In this document: one piece after another, positions 53,243 through 60,800 of the stretch
Layout: each line of letters starts with the position of its first letter
How positions within the stretch are numbered: the first letter of the stretch is position 1
Assembly (NCBI GenBank): GCA_900540475.1
Contig: UQGG01000027.1
Coordinates: 29,555 to 93,554 of the forward strand
Source: an uncultured Robinsoniella sp.
Lineage (GTDB): Bacteria; Bacillota; Clostridia; Lachnospirales; Lachnospiraceae
DNA length: 64,000 bases
Reading direction: 5' to 3'
The notes under the pieces: generated by a model
What the model saw: only the letters and a program-made list of their open reading frames with translations
Database searches by the model: none
Told to the model about the DNA's origin: nothing
Position numbers and translations under genes: made by a program

Positions 53243-53276
53243 ACAGAGTTTGTTGTAAAATAGGATCGGTAGGAAA

Positions 53277-54278
53277 ATGGAAAAGAAGAAAATATGGATA
53301 CTTTGTATTACAATAGCCAGCATGCTCCTGGCAGGGTGCTCTATGACGACGAACCACAGAGAGACAATATCTGCGGAAGAAAAGAGCCTGATAACAGTGG
53401 GATTTGCTCAGATCGGGGCGGAATCGGACTGGAGAATTGCCAATACGGAATCGATGAAAGAAGCGCTGAGTGTGGAAAATGGCTTCCGCCTCCTGATCTC
53501 CGATGCACAGCAAAAGCAGCAGAATCAGACAAAAGCGGTACGGGATTTCATCTCACAGGAAGTTGATGTTATCGTAATTGCACCTGTTACAGAAGACGGA
53601 TGGGAAACGGTTCTGGAGGAGGCAAGAGATGCAGGCATTCCGGTAATCGTTGTAGACCGGATGATTAATGTCACGGATGATTCCCTCTATACGTGCTGGG
53701 TTGGATCTGATTTTGAAAAGGAGGGCAGGGATGCGGCAGACTGGCTGGTCAATTATATGGAAGCACGGGATGAGAGCAGCGGCGGCGGGCATCAGATTGC
53801 GATATTGAAAGGAACAATCGGGTCCACTGCCGAAATAGGCCGCACAAAAGGATTTAATGAAGCCATCAAAAAATACACGAACTATGAGATTGTATCGGAG
53901 CAGCTGGGGGATTTTATCCAGACAAAAGGCAAAAAAGCAATGGAATACTGTCTTCAGAAGTATCCGGACATTGATGTGGTAATAGCCCAGAATGACAATA
54001 TGGCATTTGGAGCCATTGAAGCAATAGAAGGAATTGGGAAAAAGCCTGGAAAAGATATTGTCATTGTATCATTTGATGCAGTCAAAGCAGCATTTGAGGC
54101 GATGATCGAAGGAAAATTAAATGTTTCCATAGAATGCAATCCTCTGCATGGACCCCGGGTGGCGGAAATTGCAAAAAGAATTATGAGCGGGGAATCAGTG
54201 GATAAACTTCAGTATGTGGAAGAGGGGATTTATCCTGCTGAGACAGCTGCAAAGGAACTTCCCAACCGGAAATATTAG
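53277..54278 (+). CDS. YtfQ-like binding lipoprotein of the two-component operon
   Basis: A 333-residue lipoprotein (lipobox LAGC, Cys21) clearly paralogous to the importer's binding protein: VGFAQIGAESDWRIANTESM, DAQQKQQNQ, APVTEDGWE, DRMINVTDDSLY and CNPLHGPRV. It lacks the Ala/Thr-rich linker of the importer copy. It is co-transcribed with the kinase and regulator 3, not with transporter genes. A signal-presenting partner for the kinase is therefore more likely than a second transport receptor (inference). Confidence 0.9.
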   Translation: MEKKKIWILCITIASMLLAGCSMTTNHRETISAEEKSLITVGFAQIGAESDWRIANTESMKEALSVENGFRLLISDAQQKQQNQTKAVRDFISQEVDVIVIAPVTEDGWETVLEEARDAGIPVIVVDRMINVTDDSLYTCWVGSDFEKEGRDAADWLVNYMEARDESSGGGHQIAILKGTIGSTAEIGRTKGFNEAIKKYTNYEIVSEQLGDFIQTKGKKAMEYCLQKYPDIDVVIAQNDNMAFGAIEAIEGIGKKPGKDIVIVSFDAVKAAFEAMIEGKLNVSIECNPLHGPRVAEIAKRIMSGESVDKLQYVEEGIYPAETAAKELPNRKY

Positions 54279-54334
54279 CGTGTGGCTGTATGCAATTGGA
54301 AGAAATATAAATAAATATCAGTGAATGAAAAAGA

Positions 54335-54395
54335 AAAAAATATTCCCATAGGAAATCAAGAATTAAAATCCCTTGATTTCTGTGGGAATATTTTT
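54335..54395 (+). terminator. Strong intrinsic terminator of the two-component operon
   Basis: Arms 54335-54360 and 54371-54395 contain ATTCCCA-T-AGGAAATCAAG and CTTGATTTCT-G-TGGGAAT, flanked by A and T runs. The rest of the 54279-54590 gap holds only the promoter at 54484. Confidence 0.92.
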
Positions 54396-54483
54396 ATTGC
54401 TTGGAAAGAGCTAAAATTCTGTATTAACCGACAGCCCCTTTCTCTTAGTTTCAGGAAGTAAAAAATAAATTTTAGAAAAGATA

Positions 54484-54521
54484 TTGACAAACCATACTGT
54501 AACCATTATAATTACAGTATA
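54484..54521 (+). promoter_or_regulatory. Consensus promoter overlapped by a perfect inverted repeat (thioredoxin operon)
   Basis: TTGACA, 17-base spacer, TATAAT: a perfect SigA promoter. Arms ATACTGTAA (54495-54503) and TTACAGTAT (54513-54521) surround the -10 box with a 9-base spacer. This is the position expected for a repressor. A further GTTACAG occurs about 15 bases downstream. The regulator is unknown. Confidence 0.8.
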
Positions 54522-54590
54522 AATGAAACTAAAAAAGTTACAGATAAGAAATGATAATTCACATATCTGAATAAACAGAAGGAGGCAACT

Positions 54591-54842
54591 ATGGGAGTAC
54601 CAGGGAAATCAAAGAGAAGATTTATAAAACCTCTGATTTTTATAGCAGGAGGCATAGCTGCCGGATACTTATATTACTGGCAGATTGGGTGTATCAGCGG
54701 AACCTGTGCCATAACTTCAGACCCTGCTAAGAGTATGGTCTTTGGAGGAATTATTGGATTGATTCTGGCAGTAGGATTCTGGGAACCGGCATCTAAGGAG
54801 AAAAAGCCTGTTGAAAATACAATTGAGGATGACAGGAAATAA
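54591..54842 (+). CDS. Small two-helix membrane protein, DUF6132-like
   Basis: An 83-residue protein with AAGGAGG upstream. It has two membrane helices, the first ending in YYWQIGCISGTCAITSDP, where a Cys pair sits at the membrane surface. This C-x-S-G-T-C-x-I-T-S-x-P pattern is typical of the DUF6132 family (from memory). It is the first gene of the thioredoxin operon, so a redox-related role is possible. Confidence 0.7.
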   Translation: MGVPGKSKRRFIKPLIFIAGGIAAGYLYYWQIGCISGTCAITSDPAKSMVFGGIIGLILAVGFWEPASKEKKPVENTIEDDRK

Positions 54843-54953
54843 ATGAAACTTGTATGGTAAACAGCAAGTACAGGAAAGTGGAAACAAGAATATGAAATAA
54901 GCAAATAATGAGAGCTGAAACATCAGATAAAACAGAAAGCGGAGGAAATACAA

Positions 54954-55286
54954 ATGGCAGGAACATTATTAACAAAGGAAAACTTTAACAGGGAAATAGA
55001 GGAAAGCAGGATTACCGTAGTGGATTTCTGGGCACCCTGGTGTGGTTATTGTACCAGAATCGCACCTTCGGTAGATCAGATTGCCGAAACTTATCAGGAT
55101 GACATCAAAGTGGGCAAGATTAATATTGATGACGAACCGGATCTGGCGGAGCAGTTTGATGTTATGACCATTCCGACTCTGATTGCGTTTCAAAATGGAA
55201 AAGCAGTTGGCGAACCCCTGGTAGCACCCACCGCAAAGTCTCAGATAGAAGGCTGGATGCAGGAACTGGGAATTGCGGGAGAGTAG
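54954..55286 (+). CDS. trxA: Thioredoxin with CGYC active site
   Basis: A 110-residue thioredoxin. The active site is WCGYC (Cys30 and Cys33), where Tyr replaces the usual Pro. Other features are intact: VVDFWAPWC, the cis-Pro loop TIPTL and a final amphipathic helix. GGAGG precedes the ATG. It is reduced by the reductase encoded 16 bases downstream. The changed dipeptide probably makes its redox potential differ from CGPC thioredoxins. Confidence 0.93.
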   Translation: MAGTLLTKENFNREIEESRITVVDFWAPWCGYCTRIAPSVDQIAETYQDDIKVGKINIDDEPDLAEQFDVMTIPTLIAFQNGKAVGEPLVAPTAKSQIEGWMQELGIAGE

Positions 55287-55302
55287 GAGAGGAGAGAACG
55301 TC

Positions 55303-56232
55303 ATGGAACAGAAGATATCAGATGTGATTATTATAGGAGGCGGACCGGGCGGATATACAGCGGCTTTATACAGTGGGAGAGCAAATTTAAAGACAATGGT
55401 TATTGAGAAGCTTTCCGCTGGCGGACAGATGGCGACGACCAGCCAGGTAGATAATTATCCGGGTTTTGAAGAAGGTGTAAACGGATTTGAACTGGGAGAA
55501 AAGATGCGCCAGGGTGCAGAACGCTTTGGGGTGGAATCCTTATTTGCAGAAGTGGAATCCGTGGATCTAAGTGCACAGCCAAAAGTAATCCATACCAGTG
55601 ATGGAGATTACTTTGCCAGGACAGTCATTCTGGCAACGGGAGCAAATCCCCGGGAAATGGGACTGGAAGAAGAACAGAAACTTAAGGGCAGGGGCGTCGC
55701 ATATTGCGCTACCTGTGACGGAATGTTCTACCGCAATAAGACAGTTGTGGTAGTTGGCGGAGGCAATACTGCTGTTGCGGATGCACTGTTTTTATCCAAG
55801 ATCTGTAACAAAGTCTATCTTGTTCACCGCAGAGACCAGTTAAGAGCATCCAAAAGCTATATGTCAGCCTTGAAACAGAGCTTAAATATAGAATTTATCT
55901 GGAATGCAAAAGTAAAGGAAATCCTGCATGATAAGAAGGTAACCGGCGTAGTAACAGAAGATATCGAAAGCGGCGACACGATTAAAGTAGCATGTGACGG
56001 CGTATTTGTTGCGATAGGAAGAATACCCAATACAGACTTGTTTAAAGGCCAGCTTGAGTTGGATGAAGGTGGATACATTGTGGCTGATGAGACCACAAAA
56101 ACAAATCTCCCGGGCGTATTTGCAGTAGGTGACGTAAGGACGAAACCCCTTCGGCAGATCGTAACCGCAACGGCGGATGGAGCTGTGGCTTCTAAATTTG
56201 CAGAAGAATATATTGATATGCTTTCTGAATAG
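55303..56232 (+). CDS. trxB: Thioredoxin reductase
   Basis: The start at ATG 55303 follows GGAGAGGAG. The 309-residue flavoprotein has FAD-binding GGGPGGYTAALYSGRA, redox motif CATC (Cys135 and Cys138), NADPH-binding GGGNTAVADAL and the closing GVFAVGDVR FAD motif. It transfers electrons from NADPH to the adjacent thioredoxin. Both follow the promoter-palindrome at 54484. Confidence 0.95.
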   Translation: MEQKISDVIIIGGGPGGYTAALYSGRANLKTMVIEKLSAGGQMATTSQVDNYPGFEEGVNGFELGEKMRQGAERFGVESLFAEVESVDLSAQPKVIHTSDGDYFARTVILATGANPREMGLEEEQKLKGRGVAYCATCDGMFYRNKTVVVVGGGNTAVADALFLSKICNKVYLVHRRDQLRASKSYMSALKQSLNIEFIWNAKVKEILHDKKVTGVVTEDIESGDTIKVACDGVFVAIGRIPNTDLFKGQLELDEGGYIVADETTKTNLPGVFAVGDVRTKPLRQIVTATADGAVASKFAEEYIDMLSE

Positions 56233-56238
56233 AGTTTC

Positions 56239-56267
56239 TTGTCAAATTTGTACATCCGGTATATAAT
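56239..56267 (+). promoter_or_regulatory. Promoter of the Xre regulator
   Basis: TTGTCA, 17-base spacer, TATAAT, 88 bases before the ATG at 56355. It begins just after the trxB stop. Confidence 0.7.
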
Positions 56268-56354
56268 ATGAGTATATCCAAGAAAGGGATTATCCTTTAA
56301 AAATCAAGGACTTTCGGGAATATCCAATACTATATTACAAATGAGGCAGGTATA

Positions 56355-56675
56355 ATGAATCGAATTGGAAAAAGAATACAAAGGTGCAGAGAAGAAAGAG
56401 GCATGAAGCAGGAAGAACTGGCAGAAAGGACAGGGCTTAGCAGCAGTTACATGAGCGCCATCGAACGAGGCGTAAAAGTACCCCGGCTGGAAACTTTTGT
56501 ACGGATCGCTAATGCGCTGGAGGTGACCTCAGACATGCTGTTAGCAGATGTTTTAGACAGAGGTGCAGAAATTAAAGCTTCCGCTTTTGTAGATATCATG
56601 AAAGAACTGGCGCCCAAAGAGCAGGATAGAATCTTCCATGTAATTGAGGTTCTGGTTAAGGAGGCAAAGCAGTAA
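56355..56675 (+). CDS. Xre-family HTH regulator
   Basis: A 106-residue protein with GAGGCAGG upstream. The N-terminal HTH (KRIQRCREERGMKQEELAER, then TGLSSSYMSAIERG) fills residues 1-65. The helical C-terminal part ends in LAPKEQDRIFHVIEVLVKEA, probably for dimerisation. It has its own promoter and terminator. Targets unknown. Confidence 0.88.
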   Translation: MNRIGKRIQRCREERGMKQEELAERTGLSSSYMSAIERGVKVPRLETFVRIANALEVTSDMLLADVLDRGAEIKASAFVDIMKELAPKEQDRIFHVIEVLVKEAKQ

Positions 56676-56724
56676 AACCTTACTTGTTCGATGATGAGGA
56701 ATAAAAAAGAATAGGATGTTAGCA

Positions 56725-56771
56725 GGCAGCAGATAAAACCAAAGATATGGTTTTGTCTGCTGCTTTTTTTT
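56725..56771 (+). terminator. Strong intrinsic terminator after the Xre gene
   Basis: Stem GCAGCAGA-T-AAAACCA with TGGTTTT-G-TCTGCTGC, followed by eight or more T. Confidence 0.93.
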
Positions 56772-56808
56772 ACAAAATAATAGAAAAAAATATTAATTTC
56801 GCACTTGT

Positions 56809-56843
56809 TTCGACAGACTTCGACATACCAGATGTGTTATACT
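56809..56843 (+). promoter_or_regulatory. Two Spo0A boxes overlapping an extended -10 promoter
   Basis: TTCGACA occurs at 56809-56815 and 56819-56825, a 10-bp tandem spacing on one DNA face. Each matches the Spo0A box (TGTCGAA on the other strand) exactly. TGTTATACT at 56835-56843 is an extended -10; the boxes cover the -35 region. Spo0A probably controls the next gene directly. Confidence 0.8.
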
Positions 56844-56847
56844 AACT

Positions 56848-56880
56848 CTATTAGAACTACTCACACACTATTAGAATTAC
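56848..56880 (+). repeat. Direct repeat in the leader of the Spo0E-like gene
   Basis: CTATTAGAACTAC and CTATTAGAATTAC, 20 bases apart, just before the AAAGGAG ribosome binding site. Confidence 0.7.
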
Positions 56881-56895
56881 AAAGGAGATAAACGT

Positions 56896-57099
56896 ATGAA
56901 GAGATGGTTACAGAATATTCAAAAGAATTGGTACAAATACGCAATGGAAGTGGATTGTAAAAAGCTGGAACGCCTGATCGAAGAAGGACGTAATTTAACG
57001 TCAGATGAAATTTTAGAGGCAAGCAGAAAAGTGGATGGGCATATGAACCGATTTGCCGAGATAAAGGAATGTATGGAACAGCAGCATTCTATGTATTGA
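56896..57099 (+). CDS. Spo0E-like aspartyl-phosphate phosphatase
   Basis: A 67-residue helical protein. KLERLIEEGRNL, then ILEASRKVDGHMNRF, fits the short Spo0E family, whose conserved S-x-x-x-D (SQELD in Bacillus) appears here as SRKVD. Spo0E proteins dephosphorylate Spo0A-P and delay sporulation. The tandem Spo0A boxes upstream support this call and suggest a feedback loop. The family match is by pattern and moderate only. Confidence 0.6.
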   Translation: MKRWLQNIQKNWYKYAMEVDCKKLERLIEEGRNLTSDEILEASRKVDGHMNRFAEIKECMEQQHSMY

Positions 57100-57169
57100 G
57101 TAAAGTAACGGGAAAATAGTATTTGAATGATGACAACATTGCGTAGTATGAGAATTTGTTTTTGTGATG

Positions 57170-57212
57170 AATGCCAGAGACTGAGGCATGAACAGGTCTC
57201 TGGCATTTTTTT
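57170..57212 (+). terminator. Intrinsic terminator after the Spo0E-like gene
   Basis: Stem AATGCCAGAGAC with GTCTCTGGCATT, followed by TTTTTT. Confidence 0.93.
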
Positions 57213-57246
57213 GTGCAAAAACAAGAGCTGCTTGTCAAAAAAAACA

Positions 57247-57261
57247 TTGGAAACGTTTCTA
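57247..57261. promoter_or_regulatory. cre-like site (CcpA catabolite control)
   Basis: TTGGAAACGTTTCTA matches 14 of 15 positions of the cre consensus WTGNAANCGNWNNCW and contains the perfect palindrome GAAACGTTTC. It lies about 550 bases before the second GH127 gene. Catabolite control of that gene is a reasonable inference. Confidence 0.6.
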
Positions 57262-57506
57262 AAGTTAGAATAATCGTAACCAAATCAAAAAATGAAGAAC
57301 TATAGTAAGGGAAAGACCACTAATATTGCGTTATATTTGCGATGCTTTTGGTAGATATAAGTAAAAAAGAAAAATATCACACCTTTGTCAAAAAATATCG
57401 AACGCATTTCTTTTTGGAGTTTGATAGAATAAGGTAAATAATGAAACAGTTTGGTAGTATAAATAACTTATCCTTACAATCCGCGTTTATTTAAAAAAAA
57501 TAGTTT

Positions 57507-57539
57507 CTAAAACAAAAAATATGTAATTATTTGTTTTAG
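57507..57539. repeat. Inverted repeat upstream of the second GH127 gene
   Basis: Perfect arms CTAAAACAAA and TTTGTTTTAG with a 13-base spacer; a possible operator or RNA hairpin. Confidence 0.55.
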
Positions 57540-57809
57540 GAAAAATGACAATAGGAGCGATATATTACTGAGAAATGAGATTGTTTCCGTAGACGTGTAT
57601 TAAGTTGCATGGCTGTGTTAACAAATATCGGGATTTCAGGAATGCAGGCGCGGCAGGCAGTCATTTCTACCGTTGCTGAATGTTCCGGGGGGTCTTTTCG
57701 GATTCCGGTGTAAAAATATAAAAGTCAGGGGGTATGCGATACCAGTACTAGGAAGAACAGGATTTAGCAATCATTAACTTTGTGTTGTTTAATGGAGAAG
57801 GGAGAACTT

Positions 57810-60800
57810 ATGTTTAGAAAAAGAACAAAAAGTTTACGTAGAAAAAGAACGAATATGATTGTTTCATTACTTATTATTTTATCAATGATCAGCAGCGTAG
57901 TATTACCGGCAGCAGCTTCACCTGTTACCGAGCCGGCATCTGTTCCACAGGATATGGAGAGGCTGGATCCTTACGGAGCGGAAGACGGTAATATTGCACT
58001 TTCCGCAAAAGTAGAAGCGCCATATGCCAACGGGGGTTCAGTGGCGGCTAATGCAAAAGACGGAAAACTTGCAAGCGGCAATACCGGAACCGTGTGGAAC
58101 ACATGGGGCACACAGTATGGAAATCCGGATAATCCCCTTTGGATTCAGTACACCTGGGATCAGCCCCAAGTGGTAGAATCTATGAGAGTTATGTGGTGGA
58201 TTTACACAGATGGCGGAGTCCGCTGGGCAAGGGACTGTAACCTTCAGTACTTAGAAAACGATGAGTGGGTTGACTACGGTCCTGTTGGAACCGATGGCAA
58301 TTCAGCAACATTTACCGGTGAAGGCGGAGCAGAAGCCAATAAACCGTGGCCGTCACCGAAACGTTGGGGAACCAATACCAAATGGAATGTAGTAACGCTG
58401 GACACCCCGATTATTACAAAAGCGGTGCGGTTAAATATAACGGCAGAAAGAAATTCCGGCACAGCACCTGGTATCGGTCTAAGTGAATGGGAAGTATTCG
58501 GTTATGTGGATCCTGCTGTAGCAGATTTAGCTGAGATCCAGGAAGATTTCCTGATGGAACTTCTAAATGATGTTGATCTTCCCACAACTGGCTCCAACGG
58601 CAGTACCATTACCTGGTCGGAATCAACAGATCCCGCTTTGGGCAATGACGGTAAAGTAACCCGCCCGGCAAACGGAGAACCGGATGCCACAGGCCAGATC
58701 ACAGCTACGGCAGTGAATGGAGATTTCAGCGCAGTGAAACAATTTGAATTCTCTGTATTTGCTGCAATGGATGATGAAAAAATTGCCAGAACTGATTTGG
58801 ATGCCATTGATATTGGAGATGTATCTAACAGAACGACCAACTTTACATTCCCTCAGGAAGGAAGATTTGGATCTGTATTTACATGGAATACGGAAAATTC
58901 CCAATATTTGTGGACAGACGGAAGCGTTCTCAGACCACCTTCAGGACAAGGGGATGCAACGGTGAAACTGACCGCAACGGCAGCTTTTGGTGCAGCATCC
59001 TTAACACGTGAATGGGAAGTCACCATTCCTGCATATCCGGGAGCCGGCAAGTCGATTGTATCCTGCGAGCCGCTCAGTATTGAATGCCCGGTGGGTAATG
59101 CTCCTAAGTTACCTAACTTTGTAAAGGTTCTTTACAGCAACGGTGAATCCGAGCAGCGCAGAGTCAGCTGGGAAGGCTACACCACTGCAGCTCAGACTGC
59201 ACAGGCAGAATATCCGGTTGGACATATCTACAGCTTAAACGGAAACGTACTTGGGGATAATGCCATAACAAACGGATACCAGGTTACTGCAGAAATTACA
59301 GTTGTGGAAGGGGAGACAGTTGTACCTTCTAACAATCCGCTTGCAGAAACTTTACCATTAAATGAAGTTACCCTTGAAAATGATCCTGATGGCGAGGCTA
59401 ACAGACTGACTTTAAACAGAGACAATCAGATCGAATATATACTGGGTGTAGATGTGACCCGTATGCTTTATAACTACCGGGAAACTTTCGGACTTAGTAC
59501 GGAAGGCTATGCGGCACCAGGCGGCTGGGATTCCAGAACAACCAAGCTCAAAGGCCACGGCTATGGACATTATCTGTCCGGACTTGCATTTGCTTATGCT
59601 TCCGGTGCAACCGAAGAGGAAAAGACCCAGCTTATGAGCAGAATGAAAAGAATGACAGATGAAATGCGTGAAATGCAGGAGATGACATTTGTCAAACTTC
59701 CTACGGAAGACAGATTCCGTGAAGCACGTGACCGATATTCAACGGATGCTGAAGTAAGGGCAATGACAAACGTCCGATTAATGGATGATGCAACTGCGCC
59801 AAGAGATCCTTCCCTGTTTGGTTACGGATATATCAATGCAATCCAGCCCGAACATCTTATCCTCATTGAAAACTATGCTCCTTATGATGGAAATATGGAC
59901 AATTACGGCGTATGGGCACCTTATTATTCCCTGCATAAACAGCTTGCCGGCCTTGTGGACATCTATTACGCCCTGGATGGCGGAAGTGCAGATGAGCAGG
60001 CAGTAGCCGATAAAGCCCTTGCTATTGCTAAAGATATGGGTATGTGGGTATGGAACAGACTTCACTATTGTACAAAAGAAGGCACACGTCCCGATGCAAA
60101 TTCACCAGGTTACCGTGACAGTATGTGGGCTTTATACATTGCCGGAGAATTTGGCGGTGTAAATGAAACACTGGCAAGACTTTCCGATATTATGAAATCA
60201 CAGGGCAATGAAGATGAAGCAGCTAAATTGCTGGAAGCATCCACGTGCTTTGATAACAATGGTGCCAGCAGTGATACCGGCAATATTCCGTTCTTCTCAT
60301 CACTGGCTGATAACAGGGATTCTATCAGAACCTTACATTGTAATCAGCATATTCCTCAGATCATCGGCGCACTTTGGAACTTTAAAGGCAGCAACGATGC
60401 GAAATATTATAATATCGCTGAAAACTTCTGGGATTATATTATCGGACGCTATTCCTTCACCATTGGTGGTGTAGGAGGCAATAACAGTAACGAAGAGAAA
60501 TTTGCAGGAACCTATAATCAGATTGGGGTTGTGAATACCAATAACTCGGATAAAATCTGTGAGACCTGTGCAGCTTACAACATGCTTAAGCTGACCAAGG
60601 ACCTTAACACCTACAATCCGGACGATGCAAAGTACATGGATTATTACGAACGTCTGCTTTACAACCAGATCATAGGATCTATTGTACCGGGAAGCAAATC
60701 CAACCAGGTATCCTACGGTTATTCCATTTATCCCAATACTACCAGAAAGAGAAGCACCGGAAATGCCACTAATCCCGGCAATACCTGCTGTTCCGGTTCT

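Larger units (their letters stand above)
57100..57809 (+). other. 710-bp non-coding region before the second GH127 gene
   Basis: Contains a terminator (57170-57212), a cre-like palindrome (57247-57261), an AT-rich inverted repeat (57507-57539) and a long presumed leader. No protein-coding ORF is convincing. A -10-like TATAAA is near 57460, without a clear -35. Confidence 0.6.

Noticed and set aside
52337..53323. Long open frame (328 codons) on the minus strand
   Set aside because: It is antisense to the YesN regulator at 51617, which has complete REC and HTH motifs. The antisense product has no recognisable domain or start signal.
34025..57427. TTTGATA motif near several promoters of the sugar island (about 34025, 48156, 49952, 57420)
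   Set aside because: The motif is short and AT-rich, and at 48157 it is simply the -35 box. Chance is a sufficient explanation without a statistical test.
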